A DNA stretch of 64,000 nucleotides, taken from Rhizobium sp. 32-5/1 (GTDB lineage: Bacteria; Pseudomonadota; Alphaproteobacteria; Rhizobiales; Rhizobiaceae). The notes beneath the pieces were generated by a model, which worked only from the letters and a program-made list of their open reading frames with translations, did not search any database and had not been told where the DNA came from. The DNA is taken from the NCBI RefSeq assembly GCF_029537235.1, contig NZ_CP120638.1:186001-250000 (forward strand), given 5' to 3'. Of this stretch, positions 54,269 through 63,417 are shown in pieces (position 1 is the first letter of the stretch; every line of letters begins with the position of its first letter). Made by a program: the position numbers and the translations under genes.

Positions 54269-54304
54269 CGACCGACGCGTCGTCCAACAACGACGCGTCG
54301 GTCG
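54269..54304. repeat. 14-bp perfect stem-loop between ytfQ- and ytfR-like genes
   Basis: CGACCGACGCGTCG (54269-54282) and CGACGCGTCGGTCG (54291-54304) are perfect reverse complements around an 8-base loop. It starts right after the stop of the solute-binding gene and lacks a T run, so it probably stabilises that gene's message. Confidence 0.85.
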
Positions 54305-54309
54305 GCTTA

Positions 54310-55272
54310 TTAGTAGCCGAGGCCCTTCTTCTCTTCGTAGACCTTCGCCGGATCGTCAGCCTGCGTATAGAGCTTGGATTCGGTCTGGATCCACTTCGGC
54401 GGCGCCTTGCCGTCCTTGAGGAAAGCGTCGAGCGCGTCGAGAGCCGGGCCTGCCATGTTCGGCGTCAGTTCGACCGTCGCATTGGCTTCGCCTGCTGCCA
54501 TGGCCTGGAAGATATCCGGCACGGCGTCGATGGAAACGACGAGGATGTCGGCGCCCGGCTTCAGGCCGGCTTCCTTGATGGCCTGGATCGCGCCGACAGC
54601 CATGTCGTCATTGTGGGCGTAAAGGGCGCAGATGTTCTTTCCGCCGTCTTCAGCCTTCAGGAAGCTTTCCATGACTTCCTTGCCCTTGGTGCGGGTAAAG
54701 TCGCCTGTCTGGCTGCGGATGATCTTCAGGTTGTCATTGCCCTTCAGCGCTTCTTCAAAGCCCTTCTTGCGGTCGATGGCCGGCGAGGAACCGGTCGTGC
54801 CCTGGAGCTCGACGACATTGCACGGCTTGCCCGCGGTTGCTTCCACCAGCCACTTGCCGGCGACATTGCCTTCATGGACGAGGTCGGATGTGACGGCGGT
54901 CAGATAGAGGTCGTCCTTCGAGTCAACCGTACGGTCGAGCAGGATCACCGGAATTTCAGCATCCTTGGCTTCGGTCAGGACTTCGTCCCAGCCGGTTGCC
55001 ACAACCGGAGCGATTAGGATAGCATCAACGCCCTGGGCGATGAAAGAGCGCAGCGCCTTGATCTGGTTTTCCTGCTTCTGCTGTGCGTCAGCAAATTTCA
55101 GATCGATCCCGCGCTTTTCAGCTTCCTGCTTAGTCAGCGTGGTTTCGGCAGCGCGCCAGCCGGATTCAGAGCCGATCTGCGAAAAACCGATGGTCAAATC
55201 AGCGGCAGAGGCCGTTCCGAACGTGCAGGCAGCCAGAATCGTGGCACAGCTAAGTGCTTTTGCAAACTTCAT
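54310..55272 (-). CDS. ytfQ: Sugar ABC transporter solute-binding protein YtfQ-like
   Basis: A 320-residue periplasmic binding protein. Signal peptide KFAKALSCATILAACTFGTA with mature start near ADLTIGFSQIGSESGWRAAE. The type I periplasmic fold contains QKQENQIKALRSFIAQGVDA, ILLDRTVDSKDD, ALYAHNDDMAVGAIQAIKEA. These match the galactofuranose-binding YtfQ of E. coli closely. It is the first gene of the ytfQ-ytfR-ytfT-yjfF order, which is the same order as in E. coli, and the GntR regulator follows the cluster. Confidence 0.93.
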   Translation of the reverse strand: MKFAKALSCATILAACTFGTASAADLTIGFSQIGSESGWRAAETTLTKQEAEKRGIDLKFADAQQKQENQIKALRSFIAQGVDAILIAPVVATGWDEVLTEAKDAEIPVILLDRTVDSKDDLYLTAVTSDLVHEGNVAGKWLVEATAGKPCNVVELQGTTGSSPAIDRKKGFEEALKGNDNLKIIRSQTGDFTRTKGKEVMESFLKAEDGGKNICALYAHNDDMAVGAIQAIKEAGLKPGADILVVSIDAVPDIFQAMAAGEANATVELTPNMAGPALDALDAFLKDGKAPPKWIQTESKLYTQADDPAKVYEEKKGLGY

Positions 55273-55377
55273 AATTTCCTCCCAAAGAAAGCTGCAGGGT
55301 GCAGCGATCGGTAAAAAATCATACTATATGATTTATGTAAACAGGGATTTGTTGCTGCACCTGCGAAATAGATGGGA

Positions 55378-55408
55378 CAAAAAGAAAAGGACGGGCCAAA
55401 GCCCGTCC
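55378..55408 (-). terminator. Terminator of the BMP-type ABC operon
   Basis: GGACGGGC (55389-55396) and GCCCGTCC (55401-55408) form a perfect 8-bp stem with a 4-base loop; on the minus strand it is followed by TTTTCTTTTT. Confidence 0.9.
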
Positions 55409-55444
55409 CCCCATAGGTTGCACCGCACAAAATCCTATCAGATT

Positions 55445-56515
55445 TTATTGGGGCAGCTTGTCGTCGACGCCTTCGACGTAGAAGTTCAAGCCGAGAAGCA
55501 CACCATCTTCCGCGGCTTCGCCGTCCTTCAGCCAGACAGTTCCGTCCTGTTTGTTGATCGGCCCGGTAAACGGCTTCAGTTCGCCGGACTTGATCTTGGC
55601 TTCGGTGGCTTGCGCCATCGCCTTCACGTCGTCAGGCATGTTGGTGTAGGGCGCCATGGTCAGGATGCCGTCCTTCAGGCCGTCCCAGCTCGATGCTGTT
55701 TCCCACTTGCCGTCCAGGAAGGCTTGTGTCCGCTTGATGTAATAAGGGCCCCAGGTATCGACGATCGCCGTCAGCTGCGTTTCCGGGCCGGCCTTGATCA
55801 TGTCGGAGGCCTGACCGAAAGCCTTGATGCCACGCTCTGCGGCAACCTGCATCGGCGCTGTCGTATCGGTATGCTGCGTCAGGATATCGACGCCCTGGTC
55901 GATCAGCGCCTTGGCGGCATCGGCTTCCTTGCCGGGGTCGAACCAGGTGTTTGCCCAAACGACCTTGATCTTGAACTCGGGATTAATCGAGCGCGCGCCG
56001 AGGAGGAAGGCGTTGATGCCCTGAACCACTTCCGGGATCGGGAAGGACGCGATGTAGCCCGCAACGCCCTTCGTCGACATCTTGCCGGCAATCTGGCCGG
56101 AGATATAGCGGCCCTCATAGAAACGGCTGTTGTAGGTCGCAACGTTCGGGGCTGCCTTATAGCCCGTCGCATGTTCGAACTTCACGTCCGGGAACTTGGC
56201 AGCGATCTTGACGGTCGCATCCATGAAACCGAAGGAGGTCGTAAAGATCAGGCCGCAGCCGGAGCGTGCCAGGCGCTCGATGGCACGCTCGGCATCCGGA
56301 CCTTCCGGAACATTTTCAAGGAACTGGGTCTCGATCTTTTCGGCGAGCGCTGTTTCCAGCGCCTGCCGGCCGATGTCATGCGCCTGCGTCCATCCGCCAT
56401 CGGTCTTCGAACCGACATAGACGAAGCAGATCTTGGCCTTTTCCTGGGCGCTCGCCTGTACGGCAAAGCCGAGGACAGCCGCCGTGGCTGCGAGAGCGAA
56501 TATGAGTTTTTTCAT
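55445..56515 (-). CDS. BMP-family ABC transporter solute-binding protein
   Basis: A 356-residue exported protein of the basic membrane protein/PnrA family that binds nucleosides in characterised members. Signal peptide KKLIFALAATAAVLGFAVQA; then AKICFVYVGSKTDGGWTQAH, LARSGCGLIFTTSFGFMDAT, AGYIASFPIPEVVQGINAFL and VVWANTWFDPGKEADAAKAL. It lies at the 3' end of an operon with two permeases and an ATPase, so it probably supplies their ligand. Confidence 0.92.
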   Translation of the reverse strand: MKKLIFALAATAAVLGFAVQASAQEKAKICFVYVGSKTDGGWTQAHDIGRQALETALAEKIETQFLENVPEGPDAERAIERLARSGCGLIFTTSFGFMDATVKIAAKFPDVKFEHATGYKAAPNVATYNSRFYEGRYISGQIAGKMSTKGVAGYIASFPIPEVVQGINAFLLGARSINPEFKIKVVWANTWFDPGKEADAAKALIDQGVDILTQHTDTTAPMQVAAERGIKAFGQASDMIKAGPETQLTAIVDTWGPYYIKRTQAFLDGKWETASSWDGLKDGILTMAPYTNMPDDVKAMAQATEAKIKSGELKPFTGPINKQDGTVWLKDGEAAEDGVLLGLNFYVEGVDDKLPQ

Positions 56516-56564
56516 GGTGACCCCTGTAGGTTTGAGAAAAGTGTCCGTCGATTGTTCTTGTTGT

Positions 56565-57485
56565 TCACCGGTCAGGCACGAACGGCTTGCCGAGCGATGC
56601 CGGCATATTGATCAGTGTCATACGCCGATTATGTGAGATGAGAATGAGTACGACAATTGTCGCCAGATAGGGAAGAGCCGAAAGGAATTGCGAGGGAATT
56701 CCGATACCGAAGGCCTGCGCATGCAACTGGCTGATCGACACGGCACCGAAGAGATAGCCGCCGGCCACCAGTCGCCAGGGCCGCCAGGAGGCGAAGACAA
56801 CGAGTGCCAGCGCGATCCAGCCCCTGCCGGCCGACATGTTCTCCACCCATTGCGGCGTGTAGACCAGCGAAAGCTGAGCGCCAGCGAGGCCAGCGCACGC
56901 GCCGCCGAACATCACCGCGAGATAGCGCGTGCGGATGACATTGATGCCGAGCGCATGCGCCGAAGCATGGCTGTCGCCGACAGAACGCAGTCTGAGCCCA
57001 GCCCGGCTCTTGAACAGGAACCAGTTGACGCCGATGACGACCGCGATCGACAGGTAGAAGATGATGTCCTGTTTGAAGAGCAAGGGACCAATGTAGGGGA
57101 CGTCGGAGAGCAACGGAAAAACGATCGGCTGCAGCTTGATGCCGGACACACCGACGAAACTCTCGCCGATCATGCCCGACAGGCCGAGCCCAAGAATGGT
57201 CAGCGCCAGCCCTGTTGCCACCTGATTGGCGACCAGTGTCAGCGTCAGGAAACCGAAAAGCAAAGAGAATAAAGCACCTGACAGGATGCCGGCGAGAATA
57301 CCGACATAGGGTGATCCGGTCAGCTGCGTCGCGACGAAGGCGCAGACCGCGCCCATGATCATCATGCCTTCGACGCCGAGGTTGAGCACGCCGGCACGCT
57401 CCGTGACGAGTTCACCAAGGGCGGCAAGCACCAGCGGTGTCGACGCGGTGATGACGGTCAGCAGAATGGCTTCAATGATCGTCAT
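56565..57485 (-). CDS. BMP-type ABC transporter permease (second subunit)
   Basis: A 306-residue membrane protein with about 8-10 helices. It begins TIIEAILLTVITASTPLVLA and has LGELVTERAGVLNLGVEGMM, the signature of NupQ/YufQ-type nucleoside ABC permeases, plus YLAVMFGGACAGLAGAQLSL. Its start overlaps the end of the other permease gene by 14 bases, so the two are coupled and should form a heterodimer. Confidence 0.92.
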   Translation of the reverse strand: MTIIEAILLTVITASTPLVLAALGELVTERAGVLNLGVEGMMIMGAVCAFVATQLTGSPYVGILAGILSGALFSLLFGFLTLTLVANQVATGLALTILGLGLSGMIGESFVGVSGIKLQPIVFPLLSDVPYIGPLLFKQDIIFYLSIAVVIGVNWFLFKSRAGLRLRSVGDSHASAHALGINVIRTRYLAVMFGGACAGLAGAQLSLVYTPQWVENMSAGRGWIALALVVFASWRPWRLVAGGYLFGAVSISQLHAQAFGIGIPSQFLSALPYLATIVVLILISHNRRMTLINMPASLGKPFVPDR

Positions 57486-58578
57486 CAGTGACCACCCTCC
57501 ACGAAGCGCCGCTGAGCTTCGACCAGATGACCCGGATTTTATAGTGAATAAGCGTGTCGCAGGAGAGGACGAAGAACAGCAACAGGCCCTGGAAGACGCG
57601 CGTGACCTTTTCCGAGACGCCGATCGACAGCTGTGCCGCCTCGCCGCCGAGATAGGTCAGCGCCAGGACGAGACCGGCTGCGACGATACCCAGCGGATTG
57701 AGCCGCCCGAGAAAGGCGACGATGATCGCTGTGAAGCCGTAACCCGGCGAGATGACCGGGCGAAGCTGCTGGATGGCACCGGAGACCTCGGAAACACCGG
57801 CAAGCCCGGCAAAGGCGCCGGACAGCATCATGGAGAACCAGATCATCTTGCGCGACGAAAATCCGGCAAACCGCCCTGCCCGCTCCGACTGGCCGAGCAC
57901 GGTGATTTCAAAACCCTTCAGCGTGTAGCGCATCATGAACCAGACCAGGATGGCGGCGATGATGGCGAAGGCAAAACCCCAATGGGTTCGGCCGGAAGAA
58001 ACCAATTCCGGCAGGATCGCTTCTGCGCCGAACGTCCGGGTTTCCGGAAAATTCATGCCGCCCGGGTTCCGCCAGGGACCGCGCACCAGCCAGTCGAGGA
58101 ACAGTTGCGCGACATAGACCAGCATCAGGCTGGTCAGGATTTCGTTGGTGTTGAGATGCGCTTTGAGAAAAGCCGGAATACCCGCAAACAGCGCGCCGCC
58201 CAGCATGCCAAAAACCAACATCAGAGGCAGTACGAGAGGCGAATGCCATTCGTAAAACACGACCGGCAGGATGGACCCGGCAATCGCGCCCATGATGAAT
58301 TGGCCTTCGGCACCGATGTTCCAGTTGTTGGAGCGGTAGCAGACGGAAAGCCCAACGGCGATCAGGATCAGCGGGGCGGCCTTGATCGCCAGTTCGTGCA
58401 GCGACCAGACTTCGAGCAAGGGCTCGACGAAGAAGCTGTAGAGCGCATCCAGCGGGTTCTTGCCCAGCAGCGCAAACATGATCGCGCCGACGATGATGGT
58501 CAGGACGAGCGCGATAAACGGCGACAGGATGGAAAAAAGCGTCGACACGTTCGGGCGCTTCTCAAGCTCAATGCGCAT
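57472..58578 (-). CDS. BMP-type ABC transporter permease (first subunit)
   Basis: Taken as its own gene of 368 residues starting at ATG 58578 (MRIELEKRPNVSTLFSILSP). It has about 8-10 helices and the signature SVCYRSNNWNIGAEGQFIMG and MLSGAFAGLAGVSEVSGAIQ of NupP/YufP-type permeases. In the sequence as given the ATPase frame reads straight into it to form an 890-residue ORF, but this depends on a missing G in a G run just upstream; the ATG and the usual N-terminus argue for separate genes. Confidence 0.85.
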   Translation of the reverse strand: MRIELEKRPNVSTLFSILSPFIALVLTIIVGAIMFALLGKNPLDALYSFFVEPLLEVWSLHELAIKAAPLILIAVGLSVCYRSNNWNIGAEGQFIMGAIAGSILPVVFYEWHSPLVLPLMLVFGMLGGALFAGIPAFLKAHLNTNEILTSLMLVYVAQLFLDWLVRGPWRNPGGMNFPETRTFGAEAILPELVSSGRTHWGFAFAIIAAILVWFMMRYTLKGFEITVLGQSERAGRFAGFSSRKMIWFSMMLSGAFAGLAGVSEVSGAIQQLRPVISPGYGFTAIIVAFLGRLNPLGIVAAGLVLALTYLGGEAAQLSIGVSEKVTRVFQGLLLFFVLSCDTLIHYKIRVIWSKLSGASWRVVTDDDH

Positions 58579-60144
58579 GGGCCGTCTCCCCTGAACATCC
58601 GCATTGCCGTGCATGCCGCCCATCAGGAGCCCGATCTTTTCACGCGACAGCGTCGCGGCCGGATAGGCGTCGGACAGGCGTCCCTCGCTGATCACGGCGA
58701 TTTCGGTCGCCACTTCGAAGATTTCGTCGAGATCCTGGCTGATCACAAGGACCGCGGAACCGGATTTCGCAAGATCGACCAGAGCCTGCCGGATGCGGCT
58801 GGCCGCACCCGCATCGACACCCCAGGTCGGCTGGTTGACGACGAGCACCGTCGGTTGCCGGTCAAGTTCGCGGCCGACGATGAATTTCTGCAGATTGCCT
58901 CCGGACAGCGAGCCGGCAGCCGGGTCCTCACCGCTCTTGCGGACGTCCATGGTCTCAGAGATACGCTTGGCGGCACGTTTGACGGCCTGTTGCCGGATGA
59001 TGCCGAGGAAACCGCCGCCGATAAACGCCTTTCGATCAGACTGGCAGCGCGCCAGAACCAGATTGTCGGACAAGGACAAAGCGGAGACGGCAGCATGGCC
59101 GTGGCGTTCTTCCGGCACGAAGCCGGCCCCCATCAGGCGGCGTGCGGTGATACCGAGATTGCCGGCCGGCTTCTGGCGAACCTGAACAGCCTGCGCATCC
59201 TGAACCGGATATTCGCCTGATAGCGCATCGAACAATTCGCCCTGCCCGTTTCCGGCAACGCCGGCGATCGCCAATACCTCGCCGGCGCGAACCTTGAGAG
59301 AGACATCCTTGAGCGAGACTGCGAATGGCGTGCGCGCAGCGGCAGAGAGATGGCGCGCCTCCAGCTGAACATCACCCTTGGAGCAGGTGCCGGCAGCACT
59401 AACATGCGCGACATCGCTGCCGACCATCATGCGGGCGAGCGACGCCGGGGTCTCAAGCCGCGGATCGCAGGCGCCGGTGACCTTGCCGTGGCGCAGGACC
59501 GTGGCCCGGTCGCAGATGCGCTGCACTTCCTCCAGGCGGTGGCTGATATAAAGAACCGAGCGGCCTTCGGCCTTGAGCTTGGCAAGTGTTTCAAACAGCC
59601 TGTCGGCCTCCTGCGGCGTCAGAACCGAGGTCGGTTCATCCAGGATGATCAGCTTCGGGTTCTGCAGCAGCGCGCGGACGATTTCGATGCGCTGCCGTTC
59701 GCCGACGGAGAGATCGGCAACATGGGCGTTCGGATCAAGCGGCAGGCCGTAGCTTTGCGACAACAGGCGTGCTTCATCTGAGATGGTCGCCAGCGAAACG
59801 CCCGGATCCATCGACAGCGCAATATTTTCGGCGACGGTCAGCGCCTCGAACAGGGAGAAATGCTGGAAGACCATGCCGATGCCGAGCTTGCGCGCAGCAC
59901 TCGGGCTGGAGATCTGAACCGGCTGCCCCTGCCAGAGGATCTGGCCGCCGCTGGGGCTGAGCACGCCGAACAGCATCTTGACCAGCGTCGATTTGCCGGC
60001 ACCGTTTTCGCCCAGAAGCGCATGAATTTCGCCCGGGCGAATATCGAGATTGATGCCGTTGCAGGCAGCGAATGTGCCAAACAGCTTCGTCAGATTGCCA
60101 ACAGCCAGCAATGGCCTGTTGGCTGGTTCTCCCTCAACCGGCAC
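58568..60144 (-). pseudogene. BMP-type ABC transporter ATP-binding protein, frameshifted at the last codons
   Basis: A double ATPase of about 525 residues from GTG 60144. First domain: LGENGAGKSTLVKML, LSVGERQRIEIVRALLQNPK, LDEPTSVLTPQE. Second domain: GVAGNGQGELFDALSG, SLSGGNLQKFIVGRELDRQP, VVNQPTWGVDAGA. This is the NupO/YufO type. With one more G in the GGGG on the minus strand (plus 58588-58591), the end becomes GETAHAH and a stop at 58568-58570, overlapping the permease ATG by 11 bases, the normal arrangement. As printed, the frame runs on into the permease. Confidence 0.88.
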
Positions 60145-60195
60145 GCTGCCCCTCTTTTTCTCGCTCTCCGCCCCTCGCCCTTAACAGGCTTTTGA

Positions 60196-61172
60196 TCACG
60201 GAATGAGCGCCGTCGTTCCACTCGTTTTTCTTGCTTCCAGATCCGTATGCGCCTGGGCTGCATCAGCCAGTGCATAGGTCTGGTTCACATTGATACGCAC
60301 TTTGTTGCTTTGCACAATATCAAACAGCGAATTTGCACATGCCTCAAGCGCCGGGCGGGTGGCGACGTAGCCGAACAGGGTCGGACGGGTCGCAAAAAGC
60401 GAGCCCTTCTGGGCGAGAACGCCGATGCTGAAGGCGTCGACAGGCCCGGAGGAATTGCCGAAGCTGACCCACAGGCCGCGCGGCTTGATGCAGTCGAGCG
60501 ACGCGGGATAGGTATCGCGGCCAACGGAATCATAGACAACGTCGACCCCCTTGCCGTTGGTGATCTCCTTGACCTGGCTGACGAAATTGTCCGTTCGATA
60601 GTTGATGACATGGTCGTAGCCATGGGCCAGGGCCAGATCGATCTTGTCCTGCGATCCGGCTGTGCCGATCACGGTTGCGCCGAGCGCCTTCGCCCACTGG
60701 CCGGCAATCAACCCGACGCCGCCGGCAGCGGCGTGGAACAGAAGCGTCGTTTCCGGTCCGACCTTGAAGGTCTGGTTGAGCAGATACTGCGCCGTCATGC
60801 CCTTCAGCATCATGGCGCCGGCTGTTTCCAGGGGATTCCGTCCGGCACCTTAACGAGATGGTTCACCTCGATATTGCGTTCGCTGGCATAGGCGCCGTCG
60901 GCGGAGGCATAGGCAACACGATCGCCGACCGCAAAGCGGCTGACATTGTCACCAATGGCGGTGACGGTCCCCGCCCCTTCCTTGCCCGGAATGAAGGGCA
61001 GACCTTCGGCCGATTTGTAGAGGCCGGTGCGGAAATAGACGTCGATGAAATTGAGCCCAATCGCCGCCTGGCGAATCTGGACTTCACCCGGACCCGGCGG
61101 CTGAAGCGTAATACCTTCAAGCTTCAATACGTCCGGTCCGCCCAATGCCCGTACCATGATTGCCTGTGCCAT
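60196..61172 (-). pseudogene. Quinone oxidoreductase (NADPH, Qor-like), frameshifted
   Basis: Starts MAQAIMVRALGGPDVLKLEG and continues GEVQIRQAAIGLNFIDVYFR, FIPGKEGAGTVTAIGDNVSR. One G is missing from GGGG at 60831-60834; the other frame then gives AGAMMLKGMTAQYLLNQTFK, the NADPH motif LFHAAAGGVGLIAGQWAKAL and VVYDSVGRDTYPASLDCIKP to 60196. Repaired length about 325 residues, without the catalytic zinc ligands, as in Qor. It reduces quinones with NADPH. Same strand as and 13 bp after pcs. Confidence 0.88.
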
Positions 61173-61184
61173 TGATCGATCTCC

Positions 61185-61909
61185 TCATCCACGCCCGATT
61201 TTCGGGAAAATCTGCAGTACAAATCCGACCACGTAAAGATAAAGCCCGGTTCCCACCACCCCGGCGACCACCCATGCCGGCGTCTCGAAATGCAGCAGCA
61301 AGGCATAGATGCTTAACGCCGACCAGGCGGCAAAGACCGCCAGATTGAGGGGCGAAGACGCTGCACGCGCACGGGATGCAGGAAATTGATCGGCATGAAG
61401 GTCAGGAACACGGATACGAAGACGACGACGGAGGCGGCGATCTCGCTGGCGTCGATGACGAACAGTGTGAAAACGACCATGTTCCAGACGACGGGGAACC
61501 CTGAGAAGAAATACTCGTCTGTCTTCATGCCCATATCGGCATAGTAAATGGCACTGGACACGACGATGGCGCCCGCCGCCAGGAAAGACCAGGGCTCGCC
61601 GATCATGCCGCTCTGATAGAGCGCGAAGGCCGGCAGCAGCACATAGGTCACATAGTCGATGACATTATCGAGCGTATCGCCGGACCAGTTGGGCAGGACT
61701 TCCTTCACCCGAACCTTGCGGGCAATCGGTCCGTCGATGCCATCCACGGCAAGCGCCAGGCCCAACCACCAGAACATGTCGACGAAGCGGTGTTCGGCGG
61801 CGGCCACGACACCCAGGAACGCCAGGAAGGACCCGGATGCGGTCAGGATATGCACGGAAAAGGCACGGATTTCCGCGTAAGGCACGCGCTTGTAATTGAA
61901 AAACTTCAT
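61185..61909 (-). pseudogene. pcs: Phosphatidylcholine synthase, frameshifted
   Basis: Begins MKFFNYKRVPYAEIRAFSVH and has the CDP-alcohol phosphotransferase motif in LALAVDGIDGPIARKVRVKE, followed by VLPNWSGDTLDNVIDYVTYV, exactly the Pcs pattern. One G is missing from GGGG at 61349-61352; the other frame continues LNLAVFAAWSALSIYALLLH and GTGLYLYVVGFVLQIFPKIG to a stop at 61185. Repaired length 241 residues with about 8 membrane helices, as in rhizobial Pcs, which makes phosphatidylcholine from choline and CDP-diacylglycerol. This enzyme supports a host-associated alphaproteobacterium. Confidence 0.93.
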
Positions 61910-62206
61910 CGGCAGACGTACCCTGTCCTGACCCAGCGCTTCCCCGGAAACATAGCGATGCGCAAAGGCGTCGCATGTTCACTGTCTCCCGCCTTGGCTG
62001 CGCGGTGTTGCGCGTAATATGCACCCTTTGCCAAAAGCTGCCAGCAAAATCCATGGTTAAGGCTTCAACCCGGGCAATCGCTTGTGGACGCAGCACGTGA
62101 CCTGCGCTGATTAATCCCATTTAATTCGAGCGTGCACAGGGCTAGAACAATGTGGTTGACGGCGCCACATACGGCGGACCGAAGAGAAGTCGAAGTGAGG
62201 TTTTCC
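61910..62206. other. Intergenic region between pcs and the UbiH-type gene
   Basis: A divergent promoter region of about 300 bp with no coding frame, RNA gene or strong hairpin that I could recognise. Confidence 0.5.
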
Positions 62207-63417
62207 ATGGAACACCACGATATTGCGGTCATCGGTGCCGGTCTTGCCGGCGGGCTTTGTGCCCTTGCCCTGGCGGATGCCGGCTATCGTGTCGCGCTCA
62301 TCGCTCCGCAATCGAATACCAGCGACGGTCGCACCACGGCGCTGATGGATCAATCGATCGGTTTTGTGGAGAAGCTCGGGCTTTGGTCGTCGATCGTGCC
62401 GCTGTCTTCAGCGCTGTCCTCGATGCGGATCATTGATGGCACCACCCGCCTGCTGCGGGCGCCGACGGTAACGTTTCATGCCGCAGAGGTTGGGCTTGAG
62501 GCCTTCGGCCACAATATTCCGAATGCACCGTTCCTCGCGCTTCTCGAATCGGCCGCACTGGCCCATCCGCGCATCACGCGCTTTGAAAAATCCTTCCAAG
62601 GCCTGTCCTTCGATGAAAGCACGACCGCCGTCACGATGGATGATGGAAGCACCCTCAGCGCCGATCTCGTCGTCGGTGCCGATGGTCGACGCTCTCCGGT
62701 CCGCGAGGCAGCCAAGATCGACGTGCATCGCTGGTCCTATCCGCAGGCCGCCGTGGTGCTGAATTTTGCGCATCAGCTTCCACATCGCAACATATCGACG
62801 GAATTCCACACCGAGGACGGCCCGTTTACGCAGGTGCCGCTTCCGGGTAACCGCTCCAGCCTCGTCTGGGTGCGCAAACCAGAAGAAGCCGCGCAGACGG
62901 CGGCAGTACCGCTCGACGCCCTGTCGATGGCCGTCGAACAGCGCATGCAGTCGATGCTCGGCAAGGTGACCGTCGATACCGCGCCCCAGACATTCCCGCT
63001 GTCCGGCATGGTGGCCAATCGTTTCGGCAAGGGACGCACCGTGCTGATCGGTGAGGCGGCGCATGCATTTCCGCCGATCGGCGCACAGGGGCTGAATCTC
63101 AGCCTTCGCGATATCATGGGGCTTTTGTCGCTTCTGGGACCAGCCGGCGTGGAGGGTATTCCGGCTGATATCGGCGACCGGCACGACAGCAGCCGCCGTC
63201 CCGACATTTTGAGCCGCACCGCCAGTGTCGATCTCCTGAACCGCTCGCTGCTTTCCGGGTTTCTGCCGGTCCAGATGCTGCGGGCCGCCGGCCTGCAGGT
63301 CCTGTCGAGTGCTGCGCCGCTGCGCAACCTGATGATGCGGGAGGGCATTTCGCCGGGCAGCGCGCTACAGTCGCTACGACGCAATCTAAGGAAAAGATCG
63401 GCCGGAAACAGGCCTGA
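62207..63417 (+). pseudogene. UbiH/UbiF/Coq6-family FAD monooxygenase, frameshifted at the very end
   Basis: Starts ATG 62207 after GTGAGG. FAD motif IAVIGAGLAGGLCALALADA, then RTTALMDQSIGFVEKLGLWS, LVVGADGRRSPVREAAKIDV and the second motif VLIGEAAHAFPPIGAQGLNL: the class that hydroxylates the ubiquinone ring. One A is missing at 63388-63389; with it restored the last residues read KEKIGRKQA and stop at 63415-63417 (about 403 residues). As printed the frame runs to 63430 with an unrelated tail. It overlaps the convergent AEC gene. Confidence 0.87.

Noticed and set aside
57355..59220. Plus-strand ORF of 621 codons opposite the BMP permease and ATPase genes
   Set aside because: Low-complexity Q/R/D-rich translation with no domain; it mirrors the codon bias of the minus-strand ABC genes.
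57472..60144. Single 890-residue ABC fusion protein
   Set aside because: Rejected as a real fusion because one base in a homopolymer restores the usual separate, overlapping genes.
62773..63386. C-terminal half of the minus-strand ORF that continues from the AEC transporter
   Set aside because: It is read-through into the antisense of the ubiH-type gene after loss of the stop; the translation is S/R/P-rich noise.
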